31,845 bases of DNA from Gonapodya prolifera JEL478 (taxonomy: Eukaryota; Monoblepharomycota; Monoblepharidomycetes; Monoblepharidales; Gonapodyaceae), in assembly GCA_001574975.1 (NCBI GenBank), contig KQ965901.1, positions 1 to 31,845 of the forward strand, in the 5' to 3' direction. Made by a program: the position numbers and the translations under genes. Of this stretch, positions 1-11,110 are shown piece after piece. The notes below the pieces were generated by a model. The model saw nothing but the letters and a program-made list of their open reading frames with translations, did not search any database and was not told the origin of the DNA. Every line of letters begins with the position of its first letter. Within the stretch, counting starts at the first letter, position 1.

Positions 1-216
1 GAGCCTGTAAACTGCAGGAACGTGTATATATATGATCAAACATACATAATATGTTGTAGCGCACACAGAACTCACCTGCAGGAACGTGACGCCAAACTTG
101 GGGCACGCTCTGCAGGTGCACTCATCTAAATACATGACCACAGTAGTGGCACAGCACTTAACACCTCACACTATTTTACCATGTCAATGGATGTCACCTG
201 AGGCTATGGTGACACT
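1..216 (-). repeat. Left arm of a diverged inverted duplication (spliced TE-like gene fragment)
   Basis: Read on the minus strand, this segment matches 884-1103 on the plus strand over its whole length with scattered substitutions and small indels. Both copies carry the same splice-like intron: here CTGCAG|GTGAG at 76/75 and CTGCAG at 12-14, giving an intron of about 64 nt. Upstream of the donor both copies keep one reading frame with the pattern CCATTV, then LD, then TCxxCPKFGxTFLQ. The arm starts at the first base of the window and may continue outside it. The product family is not recognised; a mobile-element origin is inference. Confidence 0.7.
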
Positions 217-883
217 TTGAATGTTGTAGTTTCTGGGGGAAGAAAATTAGCACTACCCGCTTGCAGGATGCTTACTATTGTAACGTGAATATGTAGTTAC
301 GTAGTAATATACCATTGGAATCTTGTCCACCGTATTCATCACAAGGTCATGAATAGTATTGATCTTCTAGATTTCCATATCTACCTTCTTCTTGCCTGTT
401 TTGAGCTCCATTTTGTTGGGGTTACCATCCACATCTATGTGCCTTTTCTTTGAGTGTCAAGCGCTTAGGGGTGCTTCATATATTTCAATTTGATTGAGGG
501 TCCAAGGATACCATCTAGAGGCCCCTTCTGGATCCTCATTCTTCAGACAGATTTCCCAACAATAGCTTCCACAGCTAGAAGCAAGCTCTCTGTGCTGTTT
601 GGTATCTATGTAACTGGGTCAAAGGCAATGACTGACATGTAACTTGGTTACTTTATGCCATTCCTTTAATGTAGATTTTTTCCATTGGTGTTGTCAGTGG
701 CAAATCTTTCAAGGCACCAAAGAAGTGTTTCCCAATTCCATTCCTAAGTCATTACAACGTTTGTTAGAGCTTCCTTTCAGGAATGAAGATAATCAAGAGT
801 TAATCAACCAACCCACTAGGCTCACCTCTACCAAGTTTGCATGTCTTTTCATCAGTTCAACCAACAACTCTTCTTCTTCTTGA
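217..883. other. Spacer between the inverted arms, no supported gene
   Basis: AT-rich sequence of about 670 bases separating the two inverted copies. A 79-codon plus-strand frame at 644-883 shows no recognisable motif and runs into the right arm. I see no terminal repeats, transposase motif or RNA gene here. Confidence 0.4.
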
Positions 884-1103
884 CCATTATGTCACACTGA
901 CATCCACTAATGTGGAACTGTAGAGTAGTATGAGTGTTGGGTATTAGCTGCTGTGCCACTACTGTGGCCGCGGGTTTAGATGTGCACACCTGCAAGACGT
1001 GCCCTAAGTTTGGCATCACGTTCCTGCAGGTGAGTTCCATGCACATTACAACTTGTTATGTATATTTGATCACACATACATGTTCCTGCAGATTACAGGC
1101 TTG
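884..1103 (+). repeat. Right arm of the inverted duplication
   Basis: This is the plus-strand partner of the element at 1-216. The intron is canonical: CTGCAG|GTGAGT at 1029/1030 and TTCCTGCAG ending at 1091 (62 nt). The frame before the intron reads CCATTVAAGLDVHTC followed by KTCPKFGITFLQ, with a CxxC pair. After the intron the frame stops within about 15 codons, so the copy looks like a fragment or relic. The family is not recognised. Confidence 0.7.
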
Positions 1104-3296
1104 TGCAGCTCACTTAGGTTGTGTAGCAATAGTCAGTGAGAGTGGTAGGGTGGCTCCAGTGGTTTCTATTCAAGGTCTCAATGTTCCAATACAGGGTCAG
1201 CCATGTAGTGGGCATTGGTGAATTTGGAGTTTCTTGGATTACGTGTATAAGTAAGAGAGTTGACTGTGCTGGGATGTTGTAAGGTGATGCCCTTGTAGTC
1301 CATGACAAGAGTACTTGCACAGCTGAATAGTACTAGAGAGATCAGAAGATAACAATCACAATCCATACTACATTCTCTCCCCTTCACTCTTCACCCACTT
1401 TGCTACACTCACACTCAGGAGTGAAACAGTGGAACACAATCTCTCTGTTGCCCACCATCACTCACAGTTCTTGACATCATTCTCTATTGCATTCTCAGGG
1501 AGTCAGAGCAGTGTAGATGGTATCAGAACATTGGCTGAGGCAGAGTGTGCATTGGAACAGGATGGAGCACACGTCTCCATGCATGGCTGCTCTGGATGGG
1601 TGATAGTCTTGCTTGCAACTTCCATTTGTGGAGAGGAAGAATATCTGTTGCTGGGGGCCCAAACGCCCTGTTGAACAAACTACCCATGACGGTGGTGATG
1701 GACTTGTGGGACAATGGCTTTGTACACTTGAGCATGGTATGCGTGAAGACAAAGAGACTGCAGAAGTAATGATATCAATCTCATCACACTGAGGAGGCTT
1801 TGCTTTGGGCAGAGTGGCAGCAAAAGACATTGAGCACATGAGAAACAGCAGTGGAGCCTGGCTGGAGGCAGCTGATGCATTGTATGGATTATGCAACAAC
1901 AGCAGTCATATTTTCTTGCAACGTTGCGCAAATACAGTTTGTTGGAGCTGGAGTATGTGATTGCAAAAAGTGCTGTTAAGTGTTAGGTCATAATGTCTAT
2001 TGAATTGTGGATCAAGTGTTTAACTTGGAGTATTGTGGATATCATTAGTGGACACAGCTTGAAGAGTGCTACAGATTAGCAAGTTGTAGCATGTCTCTAT
2101 CTGTTCTGGTTGTGGTTCTGTACATAGTGGTGTGNGGACTTTGGATGTTGGGCCCAGCCGGTGGCCTGTGCACTGTGCCACTTTAGTTGTATTTTTTCTG
2201 CTGTAACTCTAGTGAGAACTGAACACAATCAAATTGACCCCACAAATTCAGGCTGCCTGCTTAACAAGTGCTTCATTGTTTACTCCATTGACGCAAGTGA
2301 GCAGTCTCCACATGATGTTGTCCGAATTGCTTGTGATTTTGTTGGTCCAGAGCAGTTTCCATTCTTGGTCCCTCTTTAGAACTGGTCAATCCACTAAGCG
2401 CCATCAAATTTCCTCTTCTCTTTGACATTCTTCGTTGAGGCATATCTCCATTGTTGTTTTGATTGCAATTGGGACAGGGTGCACCACCCCACCACCATCG
2501 GCTGCCATGGGTGGTAGCTGTGATTGATTGCGCAAGGAATAAATTTTTTCCCATTTTTGGAGCAGGTGTTTGCCATCACCCCACATGAATACGCAAACAG
2601 TTGCCTGTGATTGAGAGAACATCAGGGTGATCCATACCCTGACATGGATGGACACACTGCGGACACCTGTTGACACCCAAGTGGCGCCCTAGACAATTGA
2701 GTGCGTAATTTTCGCCTGGAGCTGTGCACTCTCAAGCAACTGACTCATCAGACGCGAGCTAGTGGTAAGGTTTCACTTTCGGATAGTCTGTCGTGGATCA
2801 ATTCCCACCAGATGTATACTGTACCAGATGGGACCGAACACTGGAGGGCACACCATATAAGTAAGCGTCTTAATCAGAAATCCTCTGGGGCCCACTTGAG
2901 ACTTGTCTCTCAGTCATTGCAAGAGCTTGAAAAGTGATAGACGGAATGAATCAATGAATCCACCCATTCTCTCTCTATCTCTCTCTTCATATCTATTTGC
3001 TGCCGTACACCTATCACCGGGACAAACTGTTCTGTCTCATGTATTTCCCACTTTATCCTTTCAAGTGAAATAAACGGACGTGATCGATAATGCCATCATA
3101 GAGTCATTCGTTCACGGTGTGATATCAGCAATTTATCTGTGTAAAGTGATGCGTTTTCTGACATGCAATGGTCATGAACCTATCACGTAACGCCGAGGAC
3201 TTCAGTTGTTCCCACGCATTCTATCGAGCGGGATGATTGCCAGCATTACAACCCGATTCCGGCCAGTCCACTTAAATTCCTTTTCCTGGAGTGCTC
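1104..3296. other. Gene-poor, repeat-like region
   Basis: About 2.2 kb without a supportable gene. Several short frames exist on both strands (up to about 134 codons) but none shows a domain, consistent splice structure or conserved motif. The composition resembles the TE-like segment to its left. A single ambiguous base lies at 2135. CTCTCTAT-rich low-complexity sequence occurs around 2970. Confidence 0.45.
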
Positions 3297-3852
3297 CTAT
3301 ATAGACCCTTCCCTCTCCATCCGTCGTTTCAAGGTGCTCGAAACTGCAGGGGGAAGCGTGGGACTCTTAGAATTTTCCGCCTTTCGATGACTGGGTGCCG
3401 TCTACAACGAAACTACTATAAGACCCCACAACTCACCTACATTCCACGCCTCAATGTACCTCTCCGTGCACCGACTAAGGCAGACCTGTTGAACGGTTTG
3501 CGGTTGGTTCAGCGGGATTGCAACACCACCTCCACTCTCCGACAGACATACCTCCTCAGACCCTTCCAGCCGTGGACCAGGCTTGGTGATACACTTGGCG
3601 AAACATTTGGTGTTGATGCGCTGGAATGGCAGCCGGGTGAGGAATGCGATCCGGGCTGCGATATCAGATGACACAGATTCGCTCGGAGGTCTTCACCTGC
3701 AGTAAATCTACGCTTCCACCGATAATCGCGGAAGAGACTCAAAGTAAAGAAGGAAAAGTACCCAGGCGCGCGAGAGACGCACCTTGGAAGTTGGCCACTG
3801 CGACTTCTTGGCGGACTTGTTCCTGAATGGCCTGGATTCGTTTCTGATCCAT
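3297..3852 (-). CDS. TIM13: Tim13-like small mitochondrial translocase chaperone
   Basis: Small TIM chaperones of the intermembrane space escort hydrophobic precursors to the inner membrane TIM22 complex, usually as Tim8-Tim13 hexamers. The start is MDQKRIQAIQEQVRQEVAVA. The family's twin CX3C motifs are present: CFAKC followed by ITKPGPRLEGSEE, then CLSRC followed by TERYIEAWNVVS, and the protein ends STLKRRMEREGSI. The two motifs are joined by a 60-70 nt intron (GTATGT to CAACAG). A further intron follows EAWNV (GTGAGT to CTGCAG), and one splits the N-terminus after ANFQ. The KPG-SL-SE spacing and the EAWN-VS ending fit Tim13 better than Tim8. With the acceptor at ATCGCAG the segment between ANFQ and RINTKC is about 8 residues longer than usual, so that junction is uncertain. 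Predicted length is about 88 residues, normal for the family. Confidence 0.85.
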
Positions 3853-4306
3853 CCTCGGAGTAGCGGAGCCCGACGGAGGGAAGTAATCGGACAACGTCCA
3901 AGAAAAGAGAGTGATGGGTGAGATAAGGTTCGGCGATGGCGAGGGGAAACACTTCCGGTCAAGGAGAGTGTGGTTTCCAATTATTTAGCCGGTTCGACGT
4001 GAACGTCAGATAATCCCGATCCCCCGAGGTGTGAAAAAATTACATATCAAAACGCCCTACTTCTCGCAATTCAGTAACCAATACACCTCCAAATCGCGGA
4101 AGCTAAATCAGAAAAAAAAGCACTGCCCAATCACAGCCAACACACATTGTCCACTCGGAACTACTTCCACCCTTCCTCGCACTGGTTACACGAAATAACG
4201 GAGATACGTTTGACTTCGTTGAACAAGGAGGGGCGGAATTATAGGCAAATGTCTCAAAGATAGCCCTGCTGATGCAATGAAAGTACACCATACCTTTTCT
4301 GCACCT

Positions 4307-6301
4307 TCACAGGTTCCACTTCCAACTCAATCCTGCTCTTCCGCGCAGTGTCCCAAACAAAGATCTCGCTCCTTGAGAGCTTATAGCTGTGTGATGCAGG
4401 TGAAGCATCTGGACACATTGATTGGCTTGGAGACTCTCAGCGAGTGCAGTGGCGACGGCGTCTCCCAATTCGTTCACTTTCATTTAAAAAATGAACACGG
4501 GCTAATATCAAATAGAGTGATAAAAAAACTCACGCTCCAACTTGAGAGTTCTGAGTCTTCGTAAAGTTTTCCAAGAGGTGGCGATTGCCACACCACTAGT
4601 TGCCCCAAATTTGCAGCCTAAGAATAAAATTCCCCTGAGTGTCTAGCGTCCGAGACAAATCAGATTCGGAGAAGCTCACTTGACATATCCAACTTCTCTA
4701 GCTTGTAACAGCCTGCCAATGCTTCTGCAACAACACACGCACCTCCGTCTCCAATAGGATTCCCTGCACGCCACGAAGCTTCAAACAAGGTAATCGGATT
4801 CAACTCTCAATGAGTTGACGCCGACTGCCTATAAGAAGAATCTTGATGTTCGACGAGCAGGAGACCAGATGGGCAAGACTGCGTGCGCCTTCCTCCACAA
4901 TCTCATTATCTATAAAATGTGAAGGAGTTTGTGAAGAAGTTTCGCCTGCAAATCACTTGCATACACGATAGGTCCAGCCAGGTCAAGTTCTTCGCCTGGG
5001 CGCTGAGCATCTCATCCATGATTTTCATCCCAGAATCAAAGAGGAGATTCACTGAAACGATGGTCGATTTTGTTGTAAAGGTCTGTCTCAAACAAGAGCT
5101 ACTCACATTCCAGACTCAAGGTAGTCATCGGCTTCCCCTTGATGAGCTCAGAAATGGCCTGAATACCACCTTCTTTCAAAGTATTTCCTTTCGCAAAGAC
5201 GTTCAGTTGGAACGTTTTATATTCGCCCGAGCAAGTTCACTCACTCCCGCAGCGCAATGCATCTAGTTTGGAGCAGTTCATTCAAAGCTTCTGCGATGGC
5301 GCAGAAGCCTTCGTACTGGATACCATTGTCTGGAGACATGAGGAAGTCATTGAAATACGTTCGTACAAGGTGGCCGTCTCATTGAATACAGAAGAGACCT
5401 ACCGTCAGTATGAACTTCAGTGACATGTTCCTTTCCAAAACCTTTGCCAAGGCAAATGCTCCGTCAGGTCCAATCATGTTCCCACTGACCAAAATCTCTT
5501 CTAAATTGGTCCGATTGAGGAGACTGTTTGCAATTTGTGAACAAGCATCCACTCCAACCACGTTGTATAGTGGAGTCAACCTAATCAGCGATCAGATATT
5601 AAAGAAAAACAACACACGGAGGAGACCCACTTTCAATATTGATGGACAAAAGGCTCTTGAGATCATCTAGGACATTCGCCAGGGTACGTCCACCTTCTGG
5701 GCCGAGCCTGTTGCCCTGCAGATCGAGCTTGACAAGGTTCACACACCCTCTCAGAGCTGCCGTTATGTCCGTGGGCACCAGCGACGCAAGGTCCAAGTGC
5801 CCCAGGCACAGAGTGACGACATCCTTGTTCTCCAGCAGGACGTCCGAGATTTTCAACCTGTTGCTCGCGTGGAGCACCATCCCAGTGAGATCCAGCTCGC
5901 GCGTAGTACGACGTTGATACCTGATCACAGAGATGGGCAGGGTGAGGTCAATAACCCCGGGAGGCACATATCCAGAATCGGCGAAATCATGGCCTCGAGC
6001 GAAACACGTGCGTTCCCATCGTGATGTGCGAACGATCACGTAACTTCGGTTTGCGGTTACTTGCAGTTCGGATGGTTTGGAGGGTGTGTATGATAATCTG
6101 CGACGAAGCCAGTCGTACTGCATAAACCATCGGTAACACTACTACATCAGACAACATAACTCACTTGGCATCTCCACACCATCGTGCAAAATCAATATAC
6201 AGATCATCATCGAGTCCCTGAGGTACGGCATGGGTGCTGTAGCCGCTGTCTGAGCTCTGCGTCGATGCGATATTGGCTGAGGAAGACAGGGACCTCGACA
6301 T
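4307..6301 (-). CDS. Multi-exon leucine-rich-repeat protein (NLRC3/RNase-inhibitor-type repeats)
   Basis: The first exon starts MSRSLSSSANIASTQSS with an in-frame stop upstream, and its intron (6098-6164) leads into LSYTPSKPSELQ. The body consists of ribonuclease-inhibitor-type LRRs: NLVKLDLQGNRLGPEG, VSGNMIGPDGAFALAKVL, TVDNGIQYEGFCAIAEAL, KGNTLKEGGIQAISELI, and IGRNPIGDGGACVVAEAL. The last repeat reads LNELGDAVATALAESLQ and the protein ends LSWKWNL. Introns fall close to once per repeat, so exons largely track repeat units. Several donors are non-consensus (GTCTCC, GTCTCT, GTCGGC), chosen because they restore the repeat register. Near 5208 no AG acceptor allows the expected joining of CIALRE to LNVFAKGN, so this site may be mutated or misread. 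The role is probably ligand or protein binding. A kinase lies 87 bp upstream on the same strand. Confidence 0.75.
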
Positions 6302-6387
6302 GTCTTCGTGAATTCTGTGTCATGCAACATTGTGCGGAAAACGCGGTGGTAGATTTACCCATGAAAGTGGTCGGATACAGTGCCTCC

Positions 6388-7423
6388 TCACATGAAACTG
6401 CTGAGAAGCGCAGCGATTTCTGAGAAGTCCTAAGGCCTGTCGGCCGGGTCACGACCTGCGACATCAAATAAAAAAAGTTGATGAAGCCGAGATCATTTCA
6501 ACAGTGACAAAGAGTACCATACCGCTTGATTAGCGCCTTCAATTTCTCTGGCATATTAAGTCTATCGACATCCGGCCTCAAATCGTGGTCCAAAATCGCG
6601 TCGCAGAGGGCCAACCGTTTCACTTCTGTCGCAGGGAGCGGCTCAAACGCACCACGAAGGCTCCATATCTAGTTTGCGGAATCGTGGTGGACGCTTCATA
6701 TCTCCATTTTCCAACTTAACGTCCAAGATCGTCTCACCTCATACGCCGACACCGCCCACGCGTACACATCCTCCGTGACTGTAGACACTTGATCGCCTGG
6801 GCTAGCTCTCCTTCTGCCAAGCCAGACATCGAACCGCTCGGGCGGGATGTACCAGACTGTCCCCAAACGCAATCCGGAATGCGACGAGTCCCAGGCCTTG
6901 CTGAACCCAAAATCGGTGATCATGGCTCGGCCCGAGTCATCCACCAGAACGTTCTTGGTCTTGAGGTCGGCGTGGACGACGGGTTTGCTATGCAGGAACT
7001 GCATTACGGACGCTATGTCGAACAACTGTAGTAAGAGGACGTTGGCCCGTCGGTGATGCGAAAAACACAATGGTAGCCCTCAACGCACTATTTTCATCTT
7101 GTTCGCACCAGGAGCCCGCCTCAAGTAGCTCCCCACGTCGCCATTGGCCATCAACGGGCTGACCATCAGAACCCTGCCCTCCTCCCTGGCTGCACCGAGC
7201 AGCGGGATCACGTTGGGATAGCGCAGACGGAACCACACGTCGACCTCGTTGTAGAAATCGGCAGCGGTGTATCCCGAATGCAAGTCCACAAACTTGACTG
7301 CAACCGGTCGCATGCCCAGCTTCCACATCCCGCGCACCACGCGTCCGTATCCACCGATTCCGAGGACATCAGTCGAGAGCGAGATGTCGGCGGGGTGGAG
7401 TTAAGGGCGGCGGGTGTGAGCAT
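6388..7423 (-). pseudogene. TKL-like protein kinase, damaged
   Basis: Kinase signatures appear in order: glycine loop GIGGYGRVVRG, VAIK-type lysine in RPVAVKFVDLH, catalytic loop VVHADLKTKNVLV (HRD changed to HAD), DFGFSKAW, and a PPE for the usual APE in GTVWYIPPERFDV. DVYAWAVSAYE and IKRYGRDPADRP follow. Introns follow NKMKI (GTGCGT to CTACAG), AYE (GTGAGA to ACTAG) and IKRYG (weak GTACTC donor). Two lesions are visible. The only upstream ATG (7423) is in a different frame from the glycine loop, whose own frame is closed by TAA at 7401-7403, with no AG available for an intron. At the 3' end an in-frame TAG (6430-6432) interrupts DPADRP just before DFSEIAALLSSFM, a typical kinase C-terminus. 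The gene may still make a slightly shortened kinase if an upstream exon exists. HAD instead of HRD is tolerated in some TKL kinases. Confidence 0.7.
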
Positions 7424-7587
7424 GGTGGAGAGACGTGGAAAGCATAACGCGATGGCATTTTATGAGGTTAATTCAAGTCCCATGCAGCAACGAAACTGGA
7501 TGGTGTGAGTGAGGAGTTCAGATGACCCGGGTGTAGATTGATGTGATTTATCAAACTGTACAATGCTATGCCATGAGAAATCAACAT

Positions 7588-8799
7588 TTAGGAGAACTTG
7601 GCGTTGGAGAACTGGTAGAGGAGGGGGCCAAGGCCGGCCGTGAACACAACGTCGGTCAGTGAACGAAGCAGAGTACGTATCTCCGATTCAAACAACTCAC
7701 GTCCATCTCCGGATGCTGCAGCACACCGAGTGACACGAAGAAGAATGGCGAGAGTTGCAGTGAGGTACAGACAAGGCGACAGGTAAGGACGTGAGAGACG
7801 CACCATCTCCTGGAACTTTTTCAGCATATCGGCCTTTTTCATGTCGTCACTCATTGGACGACCGAGTTGCTTCTGCTGCTGGTCAAACTGGGATACGCAA
7901 GCCGTATTTGTCACTTCCCGTAAACATGCAACGGGATGACAAGGTGTCTCACCATCATTTTCTCGACCATGGATCGGGTCTCCCCGTCAAGGTCCGACAG
8001 TTTGGAGTTCTCCGGCTGGATTTTTGTGGTGTCGATGGCAGGGTGGTGGGTGAGGACGTTCTTCCACCATTCTTGTTGGTTGACCTAGGGTTAAACGAAG
8101 GCGCGATGATGTCCACGTAGATCAAGGCGGTAGGAGGGTGGAAGAAAAAGGTAACTTCGCGGTCCAGGATGACGTTATGACGAGCTTCAGGGAGGGGGAA
8201 CGTTTTATGGGTGTGTTTGTGGGGGAACGGACCTTTTCCAGGTGAATGACGAGCTCTGTTCCGTCTGGGGACACGTCCAGAGACACAAAAGGCATTGAAA
8301 CGTGAAGTTATTATCAAAAAAAGAAAGAAAAACAAGAAACTCGCCAATGAGCCAGGTAGAATCCTCAGAATTGACCGCCGCGCATAGCTCTCCCTACGAA
8401 AACCGACCACACGCCCCGATGAAACCCTTCGACTCCAACCACTCCGCAAAGAACGACCTTGTCGCACCTCCATAATGGGTTCTTTCCCCTTGAACCCAAC
8501 CTTGAGCTTCTTCCGCGCAATCACGATGGTCAAGTCCCGTCCCTTGGTGCCCTTGGGGACCGGCACTGTGACATCGACGTCGAGCAGTGTCTGGCGCCAC
8601 TTGTACGGCAGCGCTTTGCGAGTGACGATGGGACGGGTGTGTGGATTTTGGCTTCAGCGGTTGGCAGGAGGGTATTCAGATTCCGATACACACTGGCCTG
8701 CTCCTCGTCCTCCCTGCGCTTCGCCTCGGCGTCTCTGACCTCGCGCTCTGCGTCTGTGAGTTCTTCGTCCGTGTGCGTCGGTATCGCCGTCGCTGCCAT
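7588..8799 (-). CDS. nudC: NudC, nuclear distribution protein C (dynein/LIS1 pathway chaperone)
   Basis: NudC is a CS-domain (p23-like) cochaperone that stabilises LIS1 and supports dynein-driven nuclear movement. The eight-exon reading gives about 195 residues, near the usual length of fungal NudC. It starts [20 protein letters not shown] (ATG at 8799), with an acidic/basic helical N-terminus. The CS domain follows: [55 protein letters not shown] and [20 protein letters not shown]. The diagnostic C-terminus is [20 protein letters not shown], then [24 protein letters not shown] and FSNAKFS. The intron between STWLI and DGTEL is GC-AG (8265-8344). HPEMD is encoded by a 15-nt exon. The other introns have GTGTGT, GTGCGA, GTCCGT, GTGAGA, GTGCGT and GTGAGT donors. 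All signature residues are intact, so the gene is probably functional. Confidence 0.95.
7701..7715 (-). other. nudC: 15-nt microexon of nudC encoding HPEMD
   Basis: The exon lies between CTGCAG (acceptor, 716-718 side) and GTGAGT (donor, 695-700 side). It encodes exactly the five residues HPEMD, which join KKFQEM to FSNAKFS and so reproduce the conserved NudC C-terminal motif. Both junctions are phase 0, so skipping would delete five residues without a frameshift. Confidence 0.85.
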
Positions 8800-10461
8800 T
8801 GTCCGTCGAATGTCTGCGAAAGTTCGAAGGTTTTGCCGACCAAAGCTCCGACGTGATCACTTCCTGCACCTTCTTCTCTTTTTGCCCCTCCCCTCCCCGC
8901 TGCCATCACGGATTGGGATACGGCTCTCCATTGTTTCGGTTCTGTCCCACCCAATCCAGTCAGCATCTAACAAGAAGTTTTCTTGTCCCGAACTTCCTGT
9001 GCCCTTGCGGAAGTCGGCAATCGCACCGTCGAAGTTGCTCTTTCCAAAAGAGCTACTCCTTTCACTTCACGTCGCGTACTACTCGGGGGCCAACGCCCCT
9101 GCACGCTCAGTCACGGTGAAATAACTGGAACACGAGCTCTTCTTGGAACAGCCGGTAGCCCCGAGGTGAATGAAAGTCTCAAGGAAATCAGATGTATTGG
9201 AATAACGAAGAGGGGTTGAGCTTCGCAACTTGGCCGGGGACGCTGAAGCGATTATGATGCGAAACCCATGTCATGGGGTTCTGAAGGTCATGAATGCGGT
9301 CCGCAAGCCTTCGCTTAAATTAATAAGATGTCTCTGCTGTGGTTTTCGGACTCAACATCGGTCCCAACTGGACCTCGCCTCTCGTGCTGTCTCCCACAAC
9401 CCGCTCGAGCTCATTGGCAAACTCCTACACGCCTATCATACGCACGATGCCGGACGCCTGTGTCTCGTGCGCGGGGAGAGTGTCCATCGGGTAGTGGGGT
9501 GCAGCCCTGAAACGACCAAGTTCCGATATCTAGCAAATGATGTCACCGAAAAGACACTTCGGTGCGCCGCCCGCTGGATACCGTGTGCAAGCGGACGATA
9601 AGGCAACATGGAATTTTCGGATAGCTGCCGCCGGACACGATGGATGCTGAAGCGGAGAGTTCGACACGCCCTTTCCAAGGTCGGGGCAGGATGAATGACC
9701 CAAGCGTGGCTGTCGAGAATGTCATTCTCAAAGCACCGCGCTCAGATTAACGGCGAGGGCGGAGGGCGGTGGGAGCTTCATGACGGTGCAACGGAACCAA
9801 GAGTGGGAGGTGCGGCATTATCGACGAATGGATGCTGCCCTGCTACGCTACAACCTGGCCGGACTGTGTAAGCGTGTGGCAGGACAATCGGAAAGCAAGC
9901 GGCTCAAATGGTCCACAAGGGACCCACAAGACTCACTACAATGAAACGTGACTTGAAGGGTTCTGCCACGTCAGACATTGTGTTGCAGTGCAAGTCAGTT
10001 GAATGTGATTGGTGTAGCGGCCATTGGGCCTGCCGGTCATGACGCAAGACAGGTCGGTCAAAATGCATTTGGCCTCTCGTGCAAGGAAGAGGAGCACTGC
10101 AACCACCTGACGCTGCAAAAGCATCATTCTTCGTATACATCGTGCTGGTTGTGGGACGGGAAAGATTTTCCCATGTGTATTTCGGCGGGAAGAAACGGAC
10201 CGTCTGAACCTCTGCAGCAGTCCACTCACAACCATAAGTGACGCATAGCGCGGCCGAACGACTGTGACTACCGTACCTGCATTACTGCCCTTGATTTCCA
10301 ATGGAAATTTAGTGTACCCTTCCCAATTGGGTAAATGCAACGTGGGTTCGGATTTTGCACAAACAGCAAAGATTGAAATCTTCATTGGTTGCATTAAGAG
10401 CCAGTTTGGCCTCTGTGCACAAAAGATGTACACACGACAATGCATGTTCCATCGCCCAACG
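8800..10461. other. No confident gene; possible continuation of a decayed kinase at its right end
   Basis: Frames of up to about 220 codons exist, but those near 8800 are the antisense of nudC exon 1 and the rest show no domain. A plus-strand frame at 9230-9601 (123 codons) and minus-strand frames at 9436-10445 have no recognisable motif. The 9900-10460 part could be the eroded C-lobe of the kinase relic beginning at 11110, but I cannot identify DFG, APE or later subdomains. Confidence 0.35.
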
Positions 10462-11110
10462 TCAGGATCTTATGATCTGGCAGGTCGCATCATCGTGAAG
10501 GTATTTCAATCCGCGGGCAATGTCAAAACGCTTGTCATGGAAACAATAAAACATGCGCTCATTTGAAAAGTTCGCCGTTCGACTAACACACCAGCCATAA
10601 CGTTTCCCTTTGGATTTCCTCTCCCGAAGCCCGGTTCTGTTTCAAAGTTTCCAGGTGCTGACGGAATTGCCTTTCGCAACGATTGGTGATACGTAGAAAG
10701 TCTTGTTGCCCTTCCGTGATACTCCATAAAACGGGAGCACGTGCGGCGGATGCTGCGGTGTACCAAACACGAGCTTCGTTTCCGAATTCCTAAATAGAAG
10801 TGTCGACGACACAACTTTCCAGTCGAATGAGTGAAACAACCCACCAAGCTCTCATAGAGACCACGTTTCATGTCGACCAACTTCAGAGCGACTGGAATTT
10901 TTCGCCATTTCCATCGATACACCTTGGCAAATCCTCCCTTGCCCAGGAGACAACTGTCATCCCAAAGAGCATTCTACATCGTTGATATCAATGTCCCATA
11001 GCTCTGGAATCTTGGCCAGTTTGACATCGATGGCGGCACGATTCGCGGCAGATCCCCATCCGGATAAGCATAGCGATTGACGTGCATTGTGGCGACAGTG
11101 TTGCCATGAG
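10462..11110 (-). pseudogene. Second TKL-like kinase, decayed
   Basis: Minus-strand fragments in different frames reconstruct a kinase N-lobe: KLAKIPELWDIDINDVE, a glycine loop LLGKGGFAKVYRWKW, VALKLVDMKRGLYESL, an intron (GTGGGT to TATTTAG), EFGNEARVW, QHPPHVLPFYGVSRKG and VSPIVAKGNSVSTW. The start of the E helix, RFDIARGLKYLHDD, follows. The frame breaks between NDVECSLG and DDSCLLGKG and again between NEARVW and QHPPHV. After LKYLHDD the frame ends at 10462 before any HRD motif. The nucleotide order is collinear with the kinase at 6388-7423, so both probably come from the same lineage-expanded family. I consider it a relic. Confidence 0.65.

Noticed and set aside
8459-9124. 221-codon plus-strand frame
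   Set aside because: Its first half is the antisense of nudC exons, and the remainder is low-complexity and motif-free.
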